A DNA stretch of 14,659 nucleotides from Salibacter sp031581065. Its GTDB lineage: Bacteria > Bacteroidota > Bacteroidia > Flavobacteriales_G > Salibacteraceae. The DNA lies in NCBI RefSeq assembly GCF_031581065.1, contig NZ_JAVLBN010000049.1:1-14659 (forward strand). The letters run 5' to 3'. A model generated the notes under the pieces. It searched no databases. It saw only the letters and a program-made list of their open reading frames with translations, and was not told the DNA's origin. Both the position numbers and the translations under genes were made by a program. Below are positions 6,214-12,216 of the stretch, piece after piece (position 1 is the first letter of the stretch; each line of letters begins with the position of its first letter).

Positions 6214-8748
6214 CTAAAAGTTAACGATTAATCGAACATTCAGCTGTCTGCCGGTTAAATAATTTGGAATACCGTATTGGCGGTTTGAAATATCCCGAAC
6301 CCACAAATAGGAAATTGTGTTGTTGATAGCCAGCATATTAAACACCTCTGCACTCAACCAAACGCTGTGTAGGTGCTTAAATGGTCCTTTTAGACCCAGG
6401 CCTTTTCGTTCGCTTTTCTCATCACGTAGTAGTTGCTTTGAAAAACCAACATCAACCCTGCGATATGGTGGAATCCTCAAAGTATCCTGGTAGCGATCAT
6501 AGGATGGAGGGCCAAACGGTAATCCGGTTCCGAATACTATGTTTAAATTCATTTTAATCGTTGGATCACCAGGGAAATAATCCTGGAAGAAAAGTGAGAA
6601 ATTAACGCGTTGATCGGTTGGTCGCGGAATGTAGCCGGGCTCTTTTCTCACGCTATCTGTAATTGGTCTAAATTGATTCCCCTGATATGTGCGATTTCCT
6701 TCATCGTCATAATACTCGTAATAGAAATCGTTTTTGATGTCTTCTTTTGTTGACATAATAGAAAGGCTGGCCCATGACTGCACACCTTTCACAAACTCTC
6801 CGTTAATTTTGAAATCTATTCCGGTAGCATATCCTTTTGCGTTATTCTCAGCATAGTAGCGCAATCTCACATTGTCGATTTCGTACGGAATCAAATTATC
6901 GAGCTGTTTATAATAGGCCTCTGTTGCAAACTTGAATGGCCTATCCCACATTTCAAATACATAATCCATTCCCACGAGATAATGAATGGCGCGTTGAGCT
7001 TCAATGTCGTAATTGATATCTCCATTTAAGTCACGCATTTCGCGATAGAAGGGAGGTTGGTAGTAAAAGCCCGATGCTGCTTTGAAGAGAATGTCTTTTT
7101 CCCAGTTTGGCTTCCAGGTAAAAAGAGCTCTTGGTCCGCCCACGAGTTCATCATTGAAATCCCAGTAGTGAAAACGACCTCCAACATTAAATGAAAATTC
7201 ATTTGAGTCAACGGTCAGAGCCCTTGAAAGCTGGCCATATCCCATCAATCGAGATGAGTTGATGTTGTTTCTGGCTCTGATTACTTCGTAGAGATTAATG
7301 TCTTCTCTTGATGTAAATGGAGCAGCATTGGGTAGTGAATAGCCAGAGCTATCAACGTAGCGCCATTCGTTGAATTCATCTTCAATACGTTCGTGTTTAC
7401 CTCTTAATCCCCAGCGCACGGTGTATTTATCACCGTAATAAGTTCCTTTGTGAGCTGCTGCAAATACATTTCCCAACAAGTAGTTGCGAGCGTGATTGAT
7501 GTAGCCTCCGGTTCCGCGGCTAAATGCTACTTCGCCAAAATTGTCAGATCCTAAATCACGGTTGAGTTCATCGAGTCTGTAAGCGCCCTCAACATCAAAG
7601 TTTTCTTGTTGAAGTGTGCGATATGCTGAGGTGATAAATTTTAACCGCAGCTTGTTTGTTGGCTGCCAGGTAGCCGTTAAGGCTCCCACACCGGTTTCAT
7701 ATTCGTTGATTTCCTGTCCATCAAAGAAAACCTTAAGCCTAAGTGCTTCATTGATGGTGCCAAAGTCTGTTTCTCTATCCTGAGGGATGAAGTTGTATTC
7801 GTTTTTGGCATAGTTGAGTAATAGGCCCAGTTCCAGGTCATCAGTGAGATCGTAAGTGAAATACCCCTGATAATCTGTAAAAGATGGTTTATAGCTTCCT
7901 TCAGTGTCGAGGCTGTTGAGTACGTATTGATTGGTTCTGTAGCGAAATCCGTGGAGCTGAGTGAATCGGTAATTATCGCTGGCATTTTCGAGGTGAATAT
8001 TACCACCGAGCAGACTTCCTTCAGCTGATCCGGCCAGTTTTTTCTTTGGTTTTTTGTAATGAACATCGAGCACGCTCGACATCTTGTCACCGTATTGCGC
8101 TTCAAATCCGCCTGAAGAAAACTCTACTGAACGCACCAGTTTTGGGTTGATAAAGCTCAAACCTTCTTGTTGTCCGGATCTGACCAAAAACGGCCGATAA
8201 ACTTCAACATCGTTAACATAGATGAGGTTTTCATCGAAGCTACCACCGCGAACGCTGTACTGGGAGCTGAGCTCATTACTGCTCGAAACTCCCATTCCCT
8301 GGAAAAGAAGTGTTTTTTCGATGCTCGCATTGGGCATTGGTAGTTGATCGATTGATTTGGGGTCAATACGGCTCATGGTTGATGTGCGCGTTCGTTCATC
8401 TTCAACGATCACTTGCTTGAAACTTCTACTACCAAAGGTTAATTGAATATCAATATTTTTTGTTTCTCCCGGATTGAGGTTGAACGTTTTGTAAAGTGTG
8501 TCATAACCCAGGTAGGTGATAACCACTGTTTGCTCAATGTTGGGTTTTACTGAGATGGAAAACGACCCGTCTCGCTTTGTGGATGTTCCTTTATTCGGTT
8601 CTGACTGTAGAAAAACATTAGCGCCCACGAGTGGCCTAAAGCCTTCGTCTGATACAGTTCCGGTGACCGTTGCAGATTGCGACAGGGCTGTTGTTCCACA
8701 AATAGTGACGAGGAACAGTAGTGCTATGAGTTTTCCAATGTTTTTCAA
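6214..8748 (-). CDS. TonB-dependent outer-membrane receptor with CarboxypepD_reg-like domain
   Basis: The protein has 844 residues. A signal peptide (MKNIGKLIALLFLVTICGTTALSQ) is followed by a CarboxypepD_reg-like beta domain (about 26-105: GTVSDEGFRPLVGANVFLQ, KRDGSFSI, ITYLGYDT). Next comes the plug (about 125-232: PNASIEKTLLFQGMGV, SQYSVRGGSFDENLIYVNDVEVYRP, FEAQYGDKMSSVLDV). A 22-strand barrel is expected from about 240 to a terminal Phe (VRLIVNF). It should import a substrate using TonB/ExbBD energy; the ligand is unknown. The start is TTG at 8748: an in-frame TAA lies just upstream, and no ATG would keep the signal peptide. The initiator is read as Met. It lies 15 bases upstream of a lipoprotein gene, forming a SusC/SusD-like pair in arrangement, although the lipoprotein is not SusD-like. 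A consensus promoter with an operator-like repeat lies at 8767-8796. Confidence 0.93.
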   Translation of the reverse strand: MKNIGKLIALLFLVTICGTTALSQSATVTGTVSDEGFRPLVGANVFLQSEPNKGTSTKRDGSFSISVKPNIEQTVVITYLGYDTLYKTFNLNPGETKNIDIQLTFGSRSFKQVIVEDERTRTSTMSRIDPKSIDQLPMPNASIEKTLLFQGMGVSSSNELSSQYSVRGGSFDENLIYVNDVEVYRPFLVRSGQQEGLSFINPKLVRSVEFSSGGFEAQYGDKMSSVLDVHYKKPKKKLAGSAEGSLLGGNIHLENASDNYRFTQLHGFRYRTNQYVLNSLDTEGSYKPSFTDYQGYFTYDLTDDLELGLLLNYAKNEYNFIPQDRETDFGTINEALRLKVFFDGQEINEYETGVGALTATWQPTNKLRLKFITSAYRTLQQENFDVEGAYRLDELNRDLGSDNFGEVAFSRGTGGYINHARNYLLGNVFAAAHKGTYYGDKYTVRWGLRGKHERIEDEFNEWRYVDSSGYSLPNAAPFTSREDINLYEVIRARNNINSSRLMGYGQLSRALTVDSNEFSFNVGGRFHYWDFNDELVGGPRALFTWKPNWEKDILFKAASGFYYQPPFYREMRDLNGDINYDIEAQRAIHYLVGMDYVFEMWDRPFKFATEAYYKQLDNLIPYEIDNVRLRYYAENNAKGYATGIDFKINGEFVKGVQSWASLSIMSTKEDIKNDFYYEYYDDEGNRTYQGNQFRPITDSVRKEPGYIPRPTDQRVNFSLFFQDYFPGDPTIKMNLNIVFGTGLPFGPPSYDRYQDTLRIPPYRRVDVGFSKQLLRDEKSERKGLGLKGPFKHLHSVWLSAEVFNMLAINNTISYLWVRDISNRQYGIPNYLTGRQLNVRLIVNF

Positions 8749-8766
8749 GACTTAATTTGAAGCTTT

Positions 8767-8796
8767 CAAATGTAGGAGTTGCATCTACATTTTCAA
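8767..8796 (-). promoter_or_regulatory. Consensus promoter for the receptor-lipoprotein pair
   Basis: Read on the minus strand: TTG (8796-8794), a 19-base spacer, then TACATTTG (8774-8767). This matches the Bacteroidota TTG-N19-TAnnTTTG promoter exactly. The predicted start near 8760 gives a leader of only about 12 bases before the TTG start codon at 8748. Confidence 0.75.
8768..8792. repeat. Inverted repeat inside the receptor promoter (candidate operator)
   Basis: AAATGTAG (8768-8775) and CTACATTT (8785-8792) are perfect 8-base inverted arms 9 bases apart. One arm coincides with the -7 box and the other lies next to the -33 element. No T tract follows on the minus strand, so it is a poor terminator for the upstream gene. 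A dimeric repressor site is an inference. Confidence 0.5.
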
Positions 8797-8833
8797 CAAC
8801 TGGAAATCAAAATCTTTAGTATGTAAAGAAACT

Positions 8834-9475
8834 TTATTCTTGTTTAAAATCTCCGTTCTTCCATGCGCTAATGAATTTAGCCCATGCGAGCGGATTGAAA
8901 ATGGTGTAAGAAGGGAACTGCCCGGCACTGTATATTTGGCTGTTTCGGTTTTGCATAGCGTACTTAAAGTTAGCACTTCCATCAGCCATAGGCATGTTCA
9001 TAATTTTATCTCTCATAGCAGCCTGGCGGAGGTTTCGCATTGCACGTTGGTAATCATCTTCTGGCGTGTTTAGCGACAAAAATGCTTCTTTGAACTGCTC
9101 TTTAGTTGGCCATGGATAAACTGTTACTTCTTTTAGTTCTACCGTATCCTTATTGAGTAGTTGAATCATTGAATAGCGTGAGGTTTGGAGAGTATCTGGA
9201 ATAACGTACAACTCTGATCTGTACCCAACATTAGAAAACCTGATGGTGTCACCCGGCTCAGCTACAAAAGAGAAAAAACCATAATAATCAGATGTTGTAC
9301 CGCGATGCGTATTTTTGATGATCACAGTGGAAAAAGGTAGCGGATTGAGCGAATCGGCATCTAAAATTACTCCTGAAAACTGCAGTAGGTTTTCGTCTTG
9401 AGCTTTTGATTCAAGAGTTCCAAATGCGAGTAATATCGTGAGTAAACTAAGTATTGAAATTGATTTTTTCATCAT
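8834..9475 (-). CDS. Secreted CarboxypepD_reg-like domain protein
   Basis: The protein has 213 residues with a signal peptide (MMKKSISILSLLTILLAFG, cleavage probably around SKA/QD at 25). Residues about 30-112 form a carboxypeptidase-D regulatory-like (transthyretin-type) beta domain: FSGVILDADSLNPLPFSTV, then RGTTSDYYGFFSF and EPGDTIRFSNVGY. The remainder (about 115-213) starts with LKEVTVYPWPTKEQFKEAF and is helical and charged, a combination seen often in uncharacterised Bacteroidota periplasmic or outer-membrane proteins. No catalytic residues are visible. ATG at 9475 and a second ATG at 9472 are both usable. It lies 26 bases downstream of the M23 peptidase stop and is probably co-transcribed with it, which suggests an envelope role. 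Its domain is the same type as the one at the N-terminus of the downstream receptor. Confidence 0.85.
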   Translation of the reverse strand: MMKKSISILSLLTILLAFGTLESKAQDENLLQFSGVILDADSLNPLPFSTVIIKNTHRGTTSDYYGFFSFVAEPGDTIRFSNVGYRSELYVIPDTLQTSRYSMIQLLNKDTVELKEVTVYPWPTKEQFKEAFLSLNTPEDDYQRAMRNLRQAAMRDKIMNMPMADGSANFKYAMQNRNSQIYSAGQFPSYTIFNPLAWAKFISAWKNGDFKQE

Positions 9476-9501
9476 ATTGAGCGAAAATAAATAAACTTAC
9501 T

Positions 9502-11223
9502 TTAAGGAATAAATGTAAAACTTGTTTTCAATGAATTCCGGTTCCCTACTTTATCAGTAACGATCACTTTTAGTTCGTGTTTTCCCGGTGTGATTTTTTC
9601 GTCATCAGCCTGCAACCAAAATTCATTTGTTTTGCGGTCATATTCCATCAAAATCCATTCTCCGTCAACATACCCATTAAATGTATTGATTCCTGAACCT
9701 TCGTCCTCAATTTTGAATTTGATGGTTTCATTTTTCCCGATTTTTCGGTCAGAGCCGGAGAGGTTGACGATGCCGGGCATTTCCTCGTCCAACATTACAG
9801 TGTAAGGGCCTAAGCTTCTCGTTTTAAAGTGGAACCAACTTCCTGATGTCAAACCACCACCTTCCGGACTAATCACTTCGTAGTTTTCATCGAGTGATAC
9901 CGCGTACAGTTTATTTCCTTTTTCAGTTGGGAAGTCTTCCGTTTTTAAATAAACATCAATGTAATCGTGAAGCGGAGTGTAGAGATCAGCAATGTGGTGA
10001 ATAGCTGTGTACATTCCATTTCTCGATTCCTCAGCTTTGTGCTGGAAATAGAGGTTTTTGTAAAGTGAATAAGCCGGAATTTCAATTTTAGCATTTTCAC
10101 TTTCATAAATGTTGTCTTCATAATAAAGGAACTCAAGTCCTTTGTGCTTCTTCTTTACTGACGGACTTGAAGTGTCAACCTTCACTGAAAACTGGATTTG
10201 GGAGTTATTTCCATAAGCATCATCAACTGTGTAAGTGAGTTCGTGATCATATTCAGAGAAGAAAACTTTCCCATTTATTTTTACATCATTGTAGATCGAC
10301 AATTTGTTGTTGGGCTCGATATAACTCTTTTGTACACGCCTTCTGTTTTTGTGAGTTTGCTCGTAGTCAATATGACAATTGATATACCTACTCAAAGCAA
10401 AAGGAATTGCTGTCATTTTGTGGTTGTAAATAGTGTCGCTGTCAGCTATAAGCGAAACAGAGTAAGCCCCACATCTATTGTGAGATCCGTTTGTTTTGTC
10501 AATCGTTTCAACACCAAAGCCAATAACTCCACGGGCTGTGAGATTGAGCGGCCCGGGCAAGTGATATTTTCCATTCCTTCCTCTAACAGCTATGTGAAGA
10601 GGTTCAGTTTTACCATTCACCAAACTGGTATCGTTTAAAGGATAAATAGAAACTGTTTTGATAATCGGGTGAATATTATCCTTTATACCAAAATTGAAAA
10701 GCAGCGGATTAACCGGAACCTGATTATCTGTTTTTCTAATTTCAAAGTGGAGGTGAGGTCCGCCAGAGCCACCGGTATTACCAGATAATGCAATTACTTC
10801 ACCTCTGTCAATTTTCAGTTCACCGGGTTTCGGATACGCATCAACCTCAAAAGATTTTTGGTTGTACTGTCTTTCCCTGATGTATTTTTCAATTTCTTCA
10901 TTGAAGCTTTTCAAGTGAGCATAAACTGTAGTGTAACCATTAGGGTGCGCTATGTAAATAGCTTTTCCGTATCCGTAAAGCGAAACTTTGATGCGGGAAA
11001 CGTATCCTTTGGCAGCCGCTTTCACATTCAGACCCTCAATTTGCTGAGTTTTGAGATCGATGCCGGCATGAAAGTGATTGGAGCGAATTTCTCCAAAGTT
11101 TCCCGCGAGGTAAAGCGGAATATCGAGCGGAGCATCGAAGTAGTCTACAGGGAAGTCAGCACGGTTCTGACCGAAACCTGAAAGACTCATAAACAGCACA
11201 GTGAGAAGAATCAGTTTACGCAT
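9502..11223 (-). CDS. Secreted M23 family metallopeptidase
   Basis: The protein has 573 residues with a signal peptide (MRKLILLTVLFMSLSGFGQ). The LytM/M23 zinc peptidase domain lies right after it (about 35-175), unlike many M23 proteins that have it at the C-terminus. NHFHAGIDL gives H52 and D56 as zinc ligands, VYAHL gives H103, and GGPHLHFEI gives H157 and H159 (third ligand and catalytic His). All expected residues are present, so it should be active. The likely substrate is peptidoglycan cross-links, or another peptide in the periplasm or outside the cell. A roughly 35-residue insertion separates VYAHL from GEVIALSGNTGG. The long C-terminal part (about 180-573) is beta-rich with Ig-like segments near the end (GSGINTFNGYVDGEWILMEYD, then GKHELKVIVTDKVGN). 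It is the first gene of the minus-strand envelope block. Confidence 0.92.
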   Translation of the reverse strand: MRKLILLTVLFMSLSGFGQNRADFPVDYFDAPLDIPLYLAGNFGEIRSNHFHAGIDLKTQQIEGLNVKAAAKGYVSRIKVSLYGYGKAIYIAHPNGYTTVYAHLKSFNEEIEKYIRERQYNQKSFEVDAYPKPGELKIDRGEVIALSGNTGGSGGPHLHFEIRKTDNQVPVNPLLFNFGIKDNIHPIIKTVSIYPLNDTSLVNGKTEPLHIAVRGRNGKYHLPGPLNLTARGVIGFGVETIDKTNGSHNRCGAYSVSLIADSDTIYNHKMTAIPFALSRYINCHIDYEQTHKNRRRVQKSYIEPNNKLSIYNDVKINGKVFFSEYDHELTYTVDDAYGNNSQIQFSVKVDTSSPSVKKKHKGLEFLYYEDNIYESENAKIEIPAYSLYKNLYFQHKAEESRNGMYTAIHHIADLYTPLHDYIDVYLKTEDFPTEKGNKLYAVSLDENYEVISPEGGGLTSGSWFHFKTRSLGPYTVMLDEEMPGIVNLSGSDRKIGKNETIKFKIEDEGSGINTFNGYVDGEWILMEYDRKTNEFWLQADDEKITPGKHELKVIVTDKVGNRNSLKTSFTFIP

Positions 11224-11243
11224 ATATTAAAATTGTTGGGCTG

Positions 11244-11251
11244 CAAAGCTA
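11244..11251 (-). promoter_or_regulatory. Possible -7 box for the M23 peptidase gene
   Basis: On the minus strand TAGCTTTG matches TAnnTTTG. No TTG lies at the usual 19-base spacing; CAAA at 11263-11266 is too close. The ATG at 11223 would be about 14 bases from the predicted start. Confidence 0.45.
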
Positions 11252-11303
11252 TCCGAATTTGACAAATGTTTTTAAACAGTGGTCACATTAGTAATTGTAA
11301 AAA

Positions 11304-11334
11304 TTTGTTTTAACAAAAAGCTAAACTACTTTTG
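11304..11334 (+). promoter_or_regulatory. Consensus promoter for the coiled-coil/zapA/6S/rny unit
   Basis: TTTG (11304-11307), a 19-base spacer, then TACTTTTG (11327-11334). The spacing and -7 box are identical to the promoter at 4408-4438. The predicted start near 11341 leaves about 18 bases before the ATG at 11359. It is back to back with the M23 gene on the other strand. Confidence 0.8.
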
Positions 11335-11358
11335 CTATTAGCCTTTTGAAATCGGCTT

Positions 11359-11652
11359 ATGGAAAACAATTTAAACGATTCGGTAAAATATATTGCGCAC
11401 AGCGTAAACCGGTTGATCAAATTGAATGCCGAAGCTGATGAAAAAGCAAATCAATTGCAACTTGAGAATGAAAGACTAAAAGAGCAATTGGAACGTAAAG
11501 AAAGTGAGTTAGCTACCTTGAATAAGCGATATGAAGCGTTGAGAATGGGCGAAAAAATAGCCGGAAACGCTGAGGATCGCGATGACTTGAGGAAAAAGGT
11601 TAACGAACTGGTACGGGAAGTTGACAAATGCATTGCACTGTTAAATGACTAA
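11359..11652 (+). CDS. Small coiled-coil protein encoded next to zapA
   Basis: The protein has 97 residues, highly charged, with no signal peptide or membrane segment. Heptad-like leucines run through about residues 15-65 (LIKLNAEADEKANQLQLENERLKEQL, then KESELATLNKRYEALR). After a short GNAEDRDD break, a second amphipathic helix ends in VNELVREVDKCIALLND. That C-terminal motif gives the impression of being the most constrained part. It lies 15 bases before zapA and shares its promoter, so a cell-division role is plausible. In size and coiled-coil character it resembles ZapB, but homology is not shown. The start follows directly from the promoter at 11304-11334. Confidence 0.8.
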   Translation: MENNLNDSVKYIAHSVNRLIKLNAEADEKANQLQLENERLKEQLERKESELATLNKRYEALRMGEKIAGNAEDRDDLRKKVNELVREVDKCIALLND

Positions 11653-11667
11653 ATACGAAAGTGAATA

Positions 11668-11967
11668 ATGGACGACACGCTTTCGATAAAAGTAACAATT
11701 GGAAACCGGGTTTACCCGTTAACCATAAAGAGAGACGAAGAGGAGCAGATTAGAAGGGCAGCGAAGAAGGTGAACGACAATATGAAGGAGCTGGAAAGCA
11801 ATTATGCGGTTCGCGATAAACAGGATTTACTGGCTATGACAGCACTATATTATGCTGACAGAGCTTTGAGTAACGAAACGCGAGGCGCTGTGATAGATGA
11901 AGATGTATCCTCTCAACTCAATGACGTGCGTGCACAGCTCGACTCCTATTTGGATAACAAAAAGTAA
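11668..11967 (+). CDS. zapA: Cell division protein ZapA
   Basis: ZapA binds and bundles FtsZ filaments at the division ring. The 99-residue length is typical. The N-terminal domain (LSIKVTIGNRVYPLTIKRDEEEQIRRAAKKVND) is the ZapA beta-alpha signature, in which the IxG and YPL positions are well conserved. It is followed by the long dimerising helix (DLLAMTALYYADRAL) and a charged coiled-coil tail (VSSQLNDVRAQLDSYL). ATG at 11668 is 15 bases after the upstream stop. The 6S RNA gene starts only about 20 bases after the stop, echoing the zapA-ssrS linkage known from E. coli. Confidence 0.92.
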   Translation: MDDTLSIKVTIGNRVYPLTIKRDEEEQIRRAAKKVNDNMKELESNYAVRDKQDLLAMTALYYADRALSNETRGAVIDEDVSSQLNDVRAQLDSYLDNKK

Positions 11968-11968
11968 T

Positions 11969-11982
11969 GGGGACTTGTCCCC
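11969..11982 (+). other. CUUG-tetraloop hairpin just after the zapA stop
   Basis: GGGGA-CTTG-TCCCC is a perfect 5-bp stem with a CUUG loop, a stable tetraloop. It begins one base after the zapA stop codon and ends about 10 bases before the 6S closing stem. No T tract follows, so it is not a normal terminator. It may protect the zapA mRNA 3' end or mark a processing point. Confidence 0.6.
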
Positions 11983-11983
11983 T

Positions 11984-12200
11984 AAAACCATCCCGTGCAA
12001 GTTCAACCAAGTTTGGTAAAACTAACATCTAAATCGTTAAGGGTGTAGCTCTCGACTTACAAAACCAGGCCTGTTTACCCCGGCTTATGCCGAGGGGATT
12101 TCCTCTTTGAGGAGACACTGGACGGTTGCGAAGTTAGGCAGCCCTAAACTTTAACTTTTCTGAGTTTTACTCAAACTATATGGGCTTGTACGGGTTTTTA
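11984..12200 (+). ncRNA. ssrS: 6S RNA (6S-Flavo-like), between zapA and rny
   Basis: 6S RNA binds the housekeeping RNA polymerase holoenzyme by mimicking an open promoter. No coding frame fits this gap. Hand-folding gives the 6S layout. The closing stem pairs CCCGTGCAAG (11992-12001) with CTTGTACGGG (12185-12194), 10 bp with one G-U. A large bubble (12002-12035 opposite about 12150-12184) contains a short TGAGT-TTT-ACTCA hairpin on its 3' strand (12161-12173). The next helix pairs GTTAAGGGT (12036-12044) with GCCCTAAAC (12141-12149), one mismatch, and continues through GACTT/AAGTT (12054-12058 with 12131-12135). The apical arm is closed by CCAG/CTGG and TGT/ACA (12065-12074 with 12115-12121) and carries two hairpins: CGGC-TTAT-GCCG (12081-12092, extended by CCC/GGG) and TCCTC-TTT-GAGGA (12101-12113). 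The exact ends are estimates. No promoter of its own was found, so it may be processed from the zapA-rny transcript. Confidence 0.85.
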
Positions 12201-12215
12201 AAACCGTTTAAAAAC
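12194..12215 (+). promoter_or_regulatory. Perfect hairpin directly before the rny start codon
   Basis: GTTTTTAAA (12194-12202) and TTTAAAAAC (12207-12215) form a perfect 9-bp stem with an ACCG loop. It ends one base before the rny ATG at 12217. It would cover the ribosome-binding region. Its first G (12194) also pairs in the 6S closing stem, so the two structures compete at that base. Confidence 0.55.
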
Positions 12216-12216
12216 T

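Noticed and set aside
7677..8105. 142-codon alternative frame within the receptor gene on the same strand
   Set aside because: The receptor frame is intact and recognisable throughout; this is a shadow frame with no domain.
8768..8792. Inverted repeat as a terminator for the upstream CarboxypepD_reg gene
   Set aside because: The stem is 8 bp and AT-rich, and no T tract follows on the minus strand; its overlap with the promoter boxes fits an operator better.
10198..10638. 146-codon plus-strand frame opposite the M23 peptidase
   Set aside because: It is antisense to a continuous recognised gene, with no promoter, domain or signal of its own.
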